Assembly: GCF_000350225.1 (NCBI RefSeq)
Contig: NW_005179082.1
Span: 97,961-161,960, forward strand
Source: Chondrus crispus
Taxonomy: Eukaryota > Rhodophyta > Florideophyceae > Gigartinales > Gigartinaceae
Direction of reading: 5' to 3'
DNA: 64,000 nucleotides
Shown here: positions 31,327-41,368 of the stretch, in pieces
Position numbering within the stretch: the first letter of the stretch is position 1
Layout: the number at the start of each line of letters is the position of its first letter
Notes under the pieces: model-generated
Told to the model about the DNA's origin: nothing
The model's input: the letters and a program-made list of their open reading frames with translations, nothing else
Database searches by the model: none
Translations under genes and position numbers: made by a program

Positions 31327-32381
31327 TCACTGCAACTTGTTGGCAAGGGCCGCAAACACGTCGATCATCTTGCTCCTTTCGAGAATGGCCATTTTCCGTT
31401 CCTCAATTTCCACACCCATCTTTCTCTCTTCTACATCCAGCTTGCGTCGTTTTGACGCTTGAACGACGTCAAACCGCTTTCCCTTTTCCTCCACACGTCT
31501 CTTTTCCAATTCATATATTCTCTCTTCTAACTAAAACCACCGACTGTCCTGGTCCCTACGCGACTCCATATCCCGTACAAGGGCTTCGGTGGTATCCTCG
31601 TCGGACTCGTAATTGATTCTCCGCCTTGTCTTCCCAACATTGGGGTTTCTCCCCCCTCCCCGCGAAGCGCGACTAGCAGTACCCTGAGAACGGTTATCTG
31701 CTTCCACCTCTACAGTATGACACGCGGTCTCCCCCCACCACGAGCTGTCCAGTTTAACGCCATGATCCTCAGCTCCTCCCCAGCAACTGCCAAACGCTTC
31801 TCCTTCTCCAGACGTTGGTCCTTGGCCGCCCGCTCCCCCTCTGCGTACTCGTCCATATCTAAAATGAGATCGTCGAGCAACGTCTCCCTCTCCGCATACA
31901 CCTCCACTTGTCCCGACGATGCCATGGATTTCTTATTGTCCGAACGTCGTTTCGAGATACTCACCTTGAACCGATCTTCTAAACTCTTCTGGGAGGGCGG
32001 GTTCTTCTCTCCTAACAACGCCGGGGGCGCCGTGGATATGAATGTAGAGTGAGCTTCCTCAAATAAAATACCTTTTCAACCCCATGGTGCCACATGCGCT
32101 TCCGCAACCGACACCGCTTTCAAAAGCAGGATGTCGGCCGAGTCGCTGAAGCGGAAGCGCTTAGAGCGAGGAGCAAATTTTTGCTGGCGTGCATGTGGGG
32201 GAGAGGGGTCGCCGCACTGCGTAGGTGCAGTTTGGAGAGCGGCTGCAGAGATGGAGTTCGCAGGCGGAGGGGAAGAAGCCGTGGTCTGAGGGGTGGGTGT
32301 GTTGCCTTCGTGGCGTGTCGGAACAGGAGAGGTCCGGGCGAGGGTGGCGTGAGATTCATGAGACGGAGGGGGCGGGGACAA
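31327..32381 (-). pseudogene. Harbinger Myb/SANT-like accessory protein, decayed
   Basis: Three minus-strand frames line up in order. 32381-32076 is a Pro/Ser-rich N-terminus ending in KRFRFSDSADILLLKAV and SVAEAHVAPW, the Myb/SANT-like start seen in Harbinger accessory proteins. 32018-31710 carries KSLEDRF and DNKKSMASSGQVEVYAERET with acidic helices. 31509-31327 is a charged coiled coil (KRRKLDVEERKMGVEIEERK) ending in VFAALANKLQ. A TGA follows the first piece and the register changes between pieces. Known role: these proteins bring the transposase to the nucleus and to the element ends. Confidence 0.8.
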
Positions 32382-32745
32382 TGCAGGAAGGGCAGTGGAG
32401 GTGTGAATGCGCGAGAGGAGGGGGATGCCATGGTGGTGGGGATACGAAATGGTGGAGAGATGAGAGGGATAGATGGGGTGCGTGATGTTGTTTGCAATGG
32501 AAAGGGCGTTGATGCAGGGTGTTCAAACGTCCTTCCTCGGTTTCCGGCGCCAAAAGCATGATTGAATCATGTGCATATAGAGGGGTGGTTCTGAGGTACT
32601 TTTTTAAATTTCGTTATGGAGTTGCATCCAACGAAATCATTCTACGGTGCGGGGAGCAATTCTCGTTCGGCAATGCCACCTGTCGCGCATATCGAAGATT
32701 TGTCGTGAATTTGTGGTATTTTTAGAGCTTCGTAATCTCTCTAAT

Positions 32746-33120
32746 GGCCCCAATCGCTATGACATAATTTACGAAAGGCTCCATCCAATCACCGCCCCTT
32801 CCCCCGGGAGCCCCACTCTGTGCACGTGTAAGGTTGTGCTCTTCACAGTGCAGGGGGTACTGTACATTGTTATGATGTTTTTGCGCATTGGCGCAGTGCT
32901 TTTGTAGGACACCCCTGTAATTGGGTGTTTTGCCATGTCTTTGCCGTAATGATGACTGTTTTGAGAAAAGATCCATTGGGTTCAAAACTCAACTCCGGGC
33001 GACGCTGCTCGAGAGTCCACTCGGGGCCTCCAGGAGTACACCTGACGTCCCCCTCCCTCTCCCTTCCCCCATGCCCGCCCCCCTCTTTCTCCCGAATATC
33101 CTCTTCCCTACTCCTTTCGC
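32746..33120. other. Short gene-free stretch
   Basis: Nothing recognised between the Harbinger element and the open frame at 33121. Confidence 0.4.
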
Positions 33121-33852
33121 TCAGGTGGTTGACGCTGTCCACGGCCTTTTGTTCGGCGCATTTACCGTGCTGGCACCCGTAGCTCTTCCAGGACTCCATT
33201 TCACAACGTGTTCGCCGCGATTGCCTTGTAGGATCAGCTTTTGGCCGACTATGTCCTTTGCCGACAACGGGCCGCATTCCTCTCGGTAAGACATATCCAG
33301 GTGGCACGTGAATTCGCCACTCCTTACCAACGCTATCACATGCGAGACCAGCGGTATCTTGTCACAATTGTACTTCGAAATAGCCGACATTGCTAAAACC
33401 CTCCTACTACCTTCTATAGTAAGCCGCCTAGCGCTGACTGGGACCTTAGTTCCGTCTCCCTTGTGCACGAGTCCCGTCACAACTCGAGCCAACGCTGACG
33501 CCATAACTATTGTACACCCAATTATAAATATCGTGTTCACCGTGGCCACTGTCTTAGTTTCCGAAAACAGAGTCCCGCACCTATCGGTCAGTGACACGGC
33601 CATCCAACTAACAGTTGTGCTAGTGGCCTCCTCACTTCCTTGGGTCCAGCCGCGATACATACCCCACGCATCTCCGTAGCTCGACATTCCAACCTGCAAC
33701 GCCAAGAAAGCTGATGCCATTGTATATGTGTCATTCCAATTCTTTTCCCTGCATGAAAACTGACCCGCTTCCTTGAAGCCGTTGACTTTCTGTAGACACA
33801 TCACGGATCTTGTGCCATTGTACTTGACGAACGCCCCCATCTGTTGAGCCAT
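33121..33852 (-). CDS. Hypothetical protein with one predicted membrane segment
   Basis: From ATG 33852 a 243-residue frame of protein-like composition that I do not recognise. A hydrophobic stretch TVNTIFIIGCTIVMASALA (mid-protein) could span a membrane. Several Cys are spaced through the N- and C-terminal parts (e.g. MCLQKVNGF, FSCREKNW, YNCDKIP), which could form disulphides if the flanks are extracellular. No signal peptide is obvious. It is flanked by repeat-rich DNA and could be part of a larger, spliced or degraded gene. Confidence 0.4.
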   Translation of the reverse strand: MAQQMGAFVKYNGTRSVMCLQKVNGFKEAGQFSCREKNWNDTYTMASAFLALQVGMSSYGDAWGMYRGWTQGSEEATSTTVSWMAVSLTDRCGTLFSETKTVATVNTIFIIGCTIVMASALARVVTGLVHKGDGTKVPVSARRLTIEGSRRVLAMSAISKYNCDKIPLVSHVIALVRSGEFTCHLDMSYREECGPLSAKDIVGQKLILQGNRGEHVVKWSPGRATGASTVNAPNKRPWTASTT

Positions 33853-34343
33853 TAAATGGGAATCTCGCACGCACTCGCTTTGTTGCTGATCGCCGATACG
33901 CTCATGGGATGATTACCAAACTAGTGGCCGTTGTTGCAAAGAGTATCTAGGCAGATATTCTCGATGCCCAGATTTGAGTGTCCGCGATCGGGTGCCCCAG
34001 ATTTTGCGAATAGCTGGACACGATGGAATCGTATAGCAATCCGTTGGAGGTTTTGAAAATGTTCGGTAGTTTTCAAAGTCTCGTTTTAGTGGCCAGCAGG
34101 AAGCCCTCCTTTTAATCCAAATCAGCCTTTACAGCTGCTGGACGCCAATCAGGTGCCCTAGAATCGGTGTCACGGATCATCACGCCTCCGTGACCAAACC
34201 TCTTCCTTCGCCTCCCTAGGGGGGGCCTTCTGAATGACCTTTTTCACAAAACCTGGAGGCCTTCATAGTATTCAAACTAATGAGCCATTCACCGATTCGA
34301 CGAATAATTGCGATTTTAGTTTGGTTGGTGTAAATACATATCA

Positions 34344-34637
34344 TGGAGGACTCAAGGCGCTTTCTTCGAGTCCTCCACGGTGTAGTATAACCCTCCCTGG
34401 GGCTTTTTAGATTAGATCAACAACGGATCCAATGAGCCTCGGGCTCTACAGTACTACCGCGCGTGGCCACGTGTACCCCTCGGGTACAGGGCGCACGCGT
34501 GCACACGTGTACACGTGTACCGCGCGGGACGGAAGCGCGCGCATACACGTGTACTGTCAGCCACGATGGCTGACAGTATTACAGTACGGTCCGATCCGTG
34601 CTACCGTAGACCACTACAGTACTTCGGTACTGTAGTG
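34344..34637. repeat. Cluster of perfect palindromes
   Basis: At least three hairpins lie within 300 bp: TGGAGGACTC (34344-34353) with GAGTCCTCCA (34368-34377); TACTGTCAGCCA / TGGCTGACAGTA (34552-34578, 3-nt loop); and CACTACAGTAC-TTCG-GTACTGTAGTG (34612-34637, a TTCG tetraloop). Between them are alternating ACGTGT/ACACGT blocks. This is probably the end region of a mobile element; no coding potential. Confidence 0.75.
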
Positions 34638-35056
34638 TAATAGGTTGTTTTGTATATTAAATATGGAGCGGACCGGCGGCGGTGGAGGAGGACAACCACG
34701 GACTTGTCACACACCAACCGTCAAGGTCCGACTTCCCGCTTATTCTCAGGTAACGCTCGCTAATTACCTTAGAAGCAGCACCGACCGCGGGTTGAGGACG
34801 CGCGCGGTACGCCCACGAGCCTGCTCCGCCTCCGCCCGTCGGTACTGGATCGTTACCCAGTACCGCGCCGGGGCGTCGAGGCGTCGAACCGCTCGCGCGT
34901 ACCGGCGTCCTCCCCGTTCCCGCTCTACCACGCTACCCGGGCCCGCTGCCCGGTGCCGTTAGCTGGTGTCCCGCTTCACCCCCGTCTTCCCGATCGACAA
35001 GGGTCTCGGTCGAACTGTGCATACACCCCTATCGCTGGGGGTGTTTATGCTACACA
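34638..35056. other. GC-rich gene-free stretch
   Basis: GGCGGC-rich then pyrimidine-rich sequence. A plus-strand frame (34645-34962) is Arg-rich and compositionally biased, so not called as a gene. Confidence 0.35.
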
Positions 35057-35262
35057 CGGGGAGCAGCGGGAAAACCCAAATTTACCAGAAAGAGTACTCA
35101 AACAACTTCGAAGTCCTGCTGGTCATTAAGATGACCATATGAGTCCATCGCAGCCTTCAATTCCACATAAACCAACTTTGTAGAATTATCCCTCCAGGCC
35201 AAATTAAACTTTTCGTAAACATGCGTCTCAACGGGAAACGGAAGACTTTATCTTAGCAGTGG

Positions 35263-35896
35263 TTACGACGTCATCCCCGCATTCCGCCTTAACTCTTTTA
35301 AGGCCGCTTGGAATGCTAAAATCTTGGGGTGATAGGCCTGAATACGGCCAGGGCCTATAGACGTGAGCCATTTCCTATGCATTAGTTCAACGTTCACAAG
35401 TGGCTGCGGCCAAATATCTGACGTCTGTAGACTTTTCGGTTCTATCCATGACGCAAGCAAATATTCTGTCTTCAAAACTTTCGGTTCCGAATAAAATGAA
35501 GATGTTACACTCTCTGAAGAGTCTTATTCTGAATCTAAATCAACGGCACTAAATGCCCTTTTACGACTGTTAAACTCTGCGCCATTGGCCGAACAACGCC
35601 TATGTAGGCCCTCATCGTCGACAACAGTACCAACTGTAGCAACGTTTCGTTAGAAAAAGGCGAGGGCGGAGTAAAAACCGCAATTACGATAACGTACCAG
35701 GAGAGCTCGAACATGCAAATTCCTTTCTCAAACGGTTATAGCAAGTACGAAAATTGCTCAATTTGTGCTTCTGAAATAAACCCGACATCCCATACACAGC
35801 CTTGGGATCCTCTCTCTCCGTAATTTTTTTGGACTCCAGGAGGCTGTGCAAATGTAGCACAGCCTCTGAGGTCTTTGTTAGTTTTTTCTCATCCAT
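35263..35896 (-). pseudogene. Transposon accessory protein, one intron, one stop
   Basis: Exon 1 35896-35698 (MDEKKLTKTSEAVLHLHSLL; then LFQKHKLSNFRTCYNRLRKE), a 64-bp intron (GTACGT...CTACAG), and exon 2 35633-35263. Splicing keeps a frame running through AVDLDSE, a single TAA, then TSSFYSEPKVLKTEYLLASW and QPLVNVELMHRKW to AGMTS. The helical N-terminus ending in RLRKEF is the type of small DNA-binding partner carried beside these transposases (inference). The acidic Ser-rich middle is likely disordered. If the TAA is a sequencing error, the product would be 189 residues. Confidence 0.55.
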
Positions 35897-36250
35897 TGTG
35901 AGTTGGCAGAAAATAGAAGAGAACCCAAATGATGCGGGAGTGGGGATTGGGATCTAAGATGCTCACACTTCTTAAAGAATACAACGTTTTATTGGTTCGC
36001 GAATATTTGATAAAATTTGGCCATGACTTTTGGGGCAGTTTTTCGAGACGAACATTGTTTCTACTTCGTAAGACCACGAGTATTACAGAACGTGAAAGCA
36101 AACTTCGCAGCCATGTGGATAGTAACTTTAAACTAGAGTACAGTGGAGATAAACAAGCAGCGGCCACGTAAAGATTGCCGCTCGAACATTGCGAATATTC
36201 GCAAAATGTGAAAGCACGGTACGTTCGCCGGCCGAACAATCAATTTAAAT

Positions 36251-37055
36251 ATGACATGTCATACACAAACGTCATATTTTCATAGTCACCACGTCACTGA
36301 CATACAGAATTCGTCATACACTGTAACGCTAAGTGATGACGCAATGAGCAGTTATTCATATTTCAGTACGTGTTCGAAAGTACAAATGCGAATGTTTGCG
36401 AACGCTGCAGTTGCTAGTGGGGACGAAAAAACCTTTCGTCTATGGTGTTGGCGGTTTGTGAAGCTTCTTTCACAAATGAATATGGTAAGCTTTTTGCCCG
36501 GCATGTCTTTTAGTAACAGATGAGATACTGACTTTGGCTTAGTTGAACTTTGTGGATCGTCTATCTGGGAGAGAGAATTGCGTCTATAAAATGAGTGTCG
36601 ATGGTTTGGACTGCCTAATCAACGAACCAAGCCTCTTCAGCCCCAAGTGGTTCTCGCACAAGTTCAGGAGCGCCGGGCTTCGCTATGAGGTCGGGGTTAG
36701 TGTCGGCGGTGGAAATATAGTATGTGCACATGGTCGGTTCCCTTGCGGAAGTTTTAGCGATCTGAGAAATTTTCGCCTTTGTCTGAAGAATTCGTTGCAA
36801 GGGAATGAGAAAGTTGTTGCAGACCAGGGATATCCAGATGAGCGTTGTAGTCGTCATATGTTTTATGAAGGTTCCCTCTCGTTTACCTACATCGGCGCTC
36901 GTCATGAGGCTACTAATAAGCGTTTGAAACAGTTCAAGATTCTAGGGGGCTGTTTCCGCCACTCGCTTCAACTTCTCGCGCAATGTTTTTTTGCAAAAGC
37001 CAACATAGTGCAACTTTCTATTGAAAACGGTGAACCTGTTTTTGCGCATTATTAA
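36251..37055 (+). CDS. DDE transposase, PIF/Harbinger-related (IS5-like), spliced
   Basis: Exon 1 36251-36484 and exon 2 36543-37055 around a 58-bp intron (GTAAGC...CTTAG) encode 248 residues. Exon 1 ends with DEKTFRLWCWRFVKLLSQMNM. Exon 2 supplies VYKMSVDGLDCLINEPS (first Asp), SPKWFSHKFRSAGLRYEVGV, then KVVADQGYPDERC (second Asp) and GARHEATNKRLKQFKILGGC (Glu). The tail FFAKANIVQLSIENGEPVF is typical of the group. All three catalytic positions are present, so the catalytic core looks intact. The chosen ATG is the first in frame, but the N-terminus is shorter than a full PIF-type transposase and part may be lost. Confidence 0.8.
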
Positions 37056-37094
37056 AAAGTCTGCTTTTGAACCGCATTTTCCCGCTGCTCTCGG

Positions 37095-37695
37095 TGCGAA
37101 CGTGCCCCAACCCCCCAATGATTGAGCCCCCCCTTTAAAAAGCGTGCAAGCGAACGACGTGTTGCACGAGTTGGGAAGTGATGGTTTTGAGTAATCTTGT
37201 CTTCTTGAGATGCTTGTATAAACTTGGAAATAAAATTTCGATACAGTTTTCTCTCTGCAATATAATTGGTGTCCAAAATGGGGGTGCAAATTACGGGTTT
37301 GAAACTCTCGTTTTGAAAGAGCATATTTTTAACGTGCAGCCAAAAAGAATATAAGGCCTGTGTTTGCCAAGCGCATGAGCTTACTGTTCGTAATTTAAAT
37401 TCTTATTACCGGCGTGAAACAAAGCTCGGCGGGGGCTATCGCAAAGTAATATTCAATTTAATTTTTGAATTTTGTCCAGAATAGGGGGTGGTCCACTTGT
37501 ATTCGCCCCAGCGAATGTCTCCCTTTCTATTTACAAATGTGCATATCAACTCTCTACTCCATTCCAATGAGTCCAACATGTCCCATTTAAGCTATCACAT
37601 CACACACTTTTACGCTACAGTACTGTACTCCCATTGCAAATTCAAACACATCCCAACCAACGGAACCCCGCATCCCACCTCACCCCTGCCCGCCT
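37095..37695. other. Intergenic, nothing recognised
   Basis: AT-rich sequence between the transposon and the convergent conserved gene. No feature is supported. Confidence 0.4.
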
Positions 37696-38235
37696 TCAGC
37701 CGCTTGCTTCATCCGCCTTCCCATTCAAGTACCCATAATACTCCGCCAGCCATGCGAGCGTCGCTGTCGGAATAACATCGGTCCCGGGCAGCAGCTCCTC
37801 CGCCAGTCCGCCGACCGTCACTAGCGTGCTCCCGAACAAGGCCTGCAGCATCACGGCGGCGAGCGGCGCGGTCACTAAGTCCAGCGCGTCGCCCACCAGC
37901 GGCACAGCCACGCTCCCGGACCCGACCAAGTCGATGCCGATGCAGATTGCCAGCTTGACCCACTTCTTCGCTTCTGGCCCACCCCGCTCTGCCACTTCAC
38001 CGACGCGCCCCGCCACACGCACCACCTCCTCCACCATACCGCGTACGTCCTCGGCCTCCACACGCTGCTCCGCGCTTGAAGAGGGACGCCTCTTTTTCTT
38101 GCGCGTCCGTCCAGACTGGGCTTCCGACCGCCTCGCCTGCCCGCCCGTCGGCATTTGCACGCCCGCTGCCTTGCCCACAAACGTCGCTACCCCGACTTCT
38201 AGCCCTTTGATGAGTAGGTCGTTGGTGAGACTCAT
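37696..38235 (-). CDS. Conserved hypothetical membrane protein of algae/plants
   Basis: From ATG 38235 179 residues; an in-frame upstream extension to 38388 would add a Ser/Arg-rich leader that could act as an organelle presequence. After a basic segment (RKKKRRPSSS) and a helical region, the C-terminal half has KLAICIGIDLVGSGSVAVPL, VGDALDLVTAPLAAVMLQAL and EELLPGTDVIPTATLAWLAE. That pattern (Gly-rich hydrophobic helix, 'D..TAP..A..L..LFGS', 'E.LPGTD.IPTATLAW') is shared with uncharacterised plant and algal plastid/membrane proteins as I remember them. Two hydrophobic helices suggest a membrane protein. Function unknown. Confidence 0.7.
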   Translation of the reverse strand: MSLTNDLLIKGLEVGVATFVGKAAGVQMPTGGQARRSEAQSGRTRKKKRRPSSSAEQRVEAEDVRGMVEEVVRVAGRVGEVAERGGPEAKKWVKLAICIGIDLVGSGSVAVPLVGDALDLVTAPLAAVMLQALFGSTLVTVGGLAEELLPGTDVIPTATLAWLAEYYGYLNGKADEASG

Positions 38236-38986
38236 TGAGGCCGCGCGGTGCGGGTGTGTGGGGACGTGGAACTTTTGCTTCGTTGTTCGGGAAGACACCT
38301 TGCGCGATTGTAGTGCCCCTGCGAGTGGTGCGTTTGGCGCAACAGGGGAGAGGCAAAAGCCCAGGTGTGCGTCCTTTGAATGTGTCATTCCGAGAGAGTG
38401 GGAACGCGGACACAGTTTGCTTTGAGCACAGATGCTTTTAATTTACCCGAGATGGATTGCCCGAGTTGTGAGTGCGAGACAAAGATAAGCCTCAGATGGC
38501 TTTGCTCTGCCAACAAAAAAGGCTTCTTCGATATGAACCAAGTACTAACGTTGGAGGGTTCAGGTTCTTATGTCAGCTTGAGGGGACACTGCAAGGATTG
38601 GATCATGGGCAGGAGGCGCTCATGGTTGGTTAATGGTGACGTAACGGGCGTTTCAGGCAGAATTCAAAATTCAGATTTCTTTTTCTGCACCGTCTGTCCT
38701 ACTCTATTGGACCCAAAGGGTGTTGTAGGCTCTTGAATGGTACAGTACGAAGCTACAGCACCGGAGGTACTTCTCTCATTACGTGGAGTACCAGTGGTAG
38801 GACAAGACAGAAGCTTGAAGCTTTGCTGCCTGCACACCTGGCAGACACTTCCAATTCCTACTTCCTCAGCCTTCAAACATGTCAAAAAAGCATAGAAACG
38901 GCGACAACTTTTCATAAAAGCATTTCGCAATGGCACAATTGCCTTAGACAGGAGTTGCTTCTGTACCACCCTCACGTCACCCTTAT

Positions 38987-39018
<32 letters not shown>

Positions 39019-39630
39019 ACCTTCCCCCCCCCCCCCCCCCCCCCCCCTCCCCCCCCATGCGGACGTTAGTCCGCTTGTGAATGCAGACGAAGACGAAGCC
39101 TCGAGAAGTGCTCTAGGCAGTAAGGGGACCATACTGTTGTACCCAATGACCGTACTATGGCCGTGGCTGACAGAGAAGTACAACTTTGACCAGGCGCCAA
39201 GTGCTGCTGCTGGTGTACAGGATAGACGTTTCTTTTTATTCTCGATTGAACTCAATGGATTCTGAATCAAGGTACAGAAGGTTTACTTACTGCAGTTTGC
39301 CGCTGTTAAATGTGAGCTTCATACTATGAAGAGCCCTCCTAGCCCGCGTCTGAAGAGCATTTCCTCCTCCAGTTATCTTTCCTCGGTATTCACGCATACG
39401 GAGCAATATGTGCAGTACGGCAGCTGTGGCTACAGTTCGGTCACAAGCGTCTTCTGGATCATGCTGCTACAGTAAATTACCCTTGGTCATTCTTTACATT
39501 TACATTCAACGAGGTACATAGTATGTACTGTCGTTTCATCGAGGTACACTGTACATACCAGAGGACAATACCAAGGGTACTAAAGTTTACCAAAGGTTAT
39601 TTTACTGTCCACTGGTACAGTCTGTAGGTA
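38236..39630. other. Gene-free stretch with long C tracts
   Basis: A plus-strand frame (38380-38736) with several Cys has no known motif. 38987-39056 is almost pure C (about 65 of 70 bases, interrupted by ACCTT and single T). 39488-39560 contains direct and inverted copies of ATTCTTTACATTTACATT and CATCGAGGTA that reappear, inverted, just right of the Tigger-like element. Confidence 0.5.
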
Positions 39631-40360
39631 CAGTGAACCCTCCCGATAAGGATCATTCTCCATATGGATATCGGGTTCAATGTGAAATAAACATATCATA
39701 CAGACCCCTCCTACTTAAAAACGTATTTTATGGTTACTTTTGAGCGGCCAAGGCACAAATTACCCCGTAACCGTTCATTCTTGATCGATCCCTTCACAGT
39801 CTGCTCAATAAATTCCAATCCCCGTCTGAGGCTTCGCAATTATCATCGTTCTCGACAAAAACATCTTTCTAGCATATACTCCTGTTGGTCCTCCCCCAAT
39901 AAATCTCCTCTGATCGCAAACATTGCGTGTTGTCAGCACCATAGCCATCTGCCCCCGTCAAGCGACAATCGTCGATGAAGCGCTCTGAGCTTAACCTCGC
40001 CCAAAAGCAACAAATATGTGCAGAGTTCCAACGGCGCAAAAAGAGCAAGGAGCAGACGTCACAAAGCGCCCTTGCGAAGTGGGCCTCAGTGCAGTTTTCC
40101 CTTTCCAAATCTCCTGCTCAAGCTGTCATGTCCCGCATCATCAACGGCAAGTATGGTTTTCGTCCCGATATCTCTGCGTACCAAGAAGGGGAATTGCACA
40201 GTCCAGACGACGATAAATAAATTTTTAAGTAAAGCACAGACATTCTGAGAGATGCAGGTCACCGTGACACCGTTATGATACGGTCTCCGGATGTGAATAA
40301 CCTCCGCAAATGGATACGGATTATGTCCACCGAGCGTATCCATATCGAGAGGGTTCACTG
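39631..40360 (+). mobile_element. Tigger/pogo-like DNA transposon, internally deleted
   Basis: Inverted ends CAGTGAACCCTCCCGATA (39631 on) and, reversed from 40360, CAGTGAACCCTCTCGATA differ at one base, and similarity continues to ATATGGATA. TA stands outside each end (39629-39630 and 40361-40362), the hallmark target duplication of Tc1/mariner-pogo elements; CAGT is the usual first bases of pogo/Tigger. The 730-bp element encodes only an N-terminal DNA-binding domain, so it is a non-autonomous derivative. Outside it, AAATGTAAATGTAAAGAATG (40375-40394) is mirrored on the left flank near 39488. Confidence 0.88.
39975..40220 (+). CDS. CENP-B/pogo-type helix-turn-helix fragment
   Basis: An 81-residue frame from ATG 39975. 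KRSELNLAQKQQICAEFQRR, then TSQSALAKWASVQFSLS and AVMSRIINGKYGF, match the psq-like N-terminal HTH of Tigger/pogo transposases and CENP-B (K..L...QK..I......S...LA.W....F.L....A..SRIL). The second HTH and the DDE domain are absent; the frame stops within the element. If expressed, it could bind the element ends and compete with a full transposase. That is inference. Confidence 0.75.
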   Translation: MKRSELNLAQKQQICAEFQRRKKSKEQTSQSALAKWASVQFSLSKSPAQAVMSRIINGKYGFRPDISAYQEGELHSPDDDK

Positions 40361-40362
40361 TA

Positions 40363-41368
40363 CATACCTCGATGAAATGTAAATGTAAAGAATGGTGAAT
40401 GCGATGTGAACGTGGTGCCAAGATGGTGGCAGCGCACTCATCTTTATCTCTGTACAGTTCTGTACAGTTCGGCGTCCGCGTGTCCCTCTCCGGCAGCGTA
40501 CTGAGCTTCACACGTAATGGGATGACTACACTTGGCGCACGAGTGCTCAAGCCTGCAGAGGCCTCAAAGAGCGGTTGCAGTATGAAGTTTCTGATTCCGT
40601 AGAGTGAATCCAAGCTGGGTAGCATTTTTCTAGTCTAAAACTGGATCGTCGCATCTCCTTGAAGATACCCAGTGGTCCATGGTGCTGTAAGCGCTAACAC
40701 TTCGGCGCTCTGCCAAGCCATCGCGTCGCATCTGGGCGCCACAATTTCGTTTTTGCGCGCCCTTTAACGTGGATAGCGATGCGATAACGGGGGCGCTGCG
40801 TCCTGTTATGGTCCTGTGAACGAATTACGACGACGTCCTTTCCAGGAAAATTCTGAAATGTTTGGCGGCGCCTTTTTGGGACATGGCGGAGGAGGGGCCT
40901 GCGGAATATGGACCTGCGAAATATGGACCTGCGGAATATGGACCTGCGGAATATGGACCCGTTGTGCTCGACATGACGTCCTCGCTGGACTGGGCTGTGC
41001 TGTACAGTAAGTGCAGATGCTGCCCGAAACGGTCAAATATTCAAAAATTGTAACTCAATTTTCGAATTGTGTGGGACGTCGTACTGAATTTTTATATGTT
41101 TAGGCTGTTTTAGTCCAGTCATCAACAACTGCGCTGCAAAAACGGCACGCTCGTACTCTATTCGTCATCCTTTCTTTTCGCGGGAACCCCTTCGCCACCG
41201 TCTCTGAAGCGAAAAAAGCCCGCAGTCAACTCCGCCTCAACGAATAACTCTTTATTTACATTAGCGTCTCATTTAACAACTGCTCTGCCGTTCCGCCGTT
41301 GTCCGTCAACAGCTCTGGCCCGCCGCACCTTTCTCACGCCAACATTCAAGGAGGCATCCCACAGCGAC
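40363..41368. other. Gene-free stretch
   Basis: No gene supported. It contains the 15-bp tandem repeat listed next. The 5' flank of the small gene at 41369 is unremarkable. Confidence 0.4.
40896..40960. repeat. 15-bp tandem repeat, about 4.3 copies
   Basis: GACCTGCGGAATATG is repeated with single-base variants (GGCCTGCGGAATATG, GACCTGCGAAATATG). The period is a multiple of three and keeps a GPAEY-type frame open, but there is no other sign of a gene. Confidence 0.9.

Larger units (their letters stand above)
29209..32742 (+). mobile_element. PIF/Harbinger DNA transposon, full length but inactive
   Basis: Terminal inverted repeats AGAGAGATTACGAAGCT at 29209-29225 and the exact complement at 32726-32742 bound 3534 bp. 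AAT stands immediately outside both ends (29206-29208 and 32743-32745), a 3-bp target duplication as expected for this superfamily. Inside are a DDE_4-type transposase on the plus strand and a Myb/SANT-like accessory gene on the minus strand, convergent to each other, which is the classic two-gene Harbinger layout. Both genes have stops or shifts. The transposase is further split by a 668-bp solo LTR. Without that insert the element would be about 2.86 kb. Confidence 0.93.
35060..37091 (+). mobile_element. Second Harbinger-related element with two spliced divergent genes
   Basis: GGAGCAGCGGGAAAA (35060-35074) and the complement of AGAGCAGCGGGAAAA (37077-37091) are 15-bp terminal inverted repeats with one mismatch. 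CGG lies directly outside both ends (35057-35059 and 37092-37094), compatible with a 3-bp target duplication. The 2032-bp interior holds a DDE transposase on the plus strand and a small accessory gene on the minus strand, arranged head to head (the first Harbinger element is tail to tail). Each gene has one short GT-AG intron. Only one stop codon disrupts the accessory gene; the transposase reads through. Confidence 0.8.
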
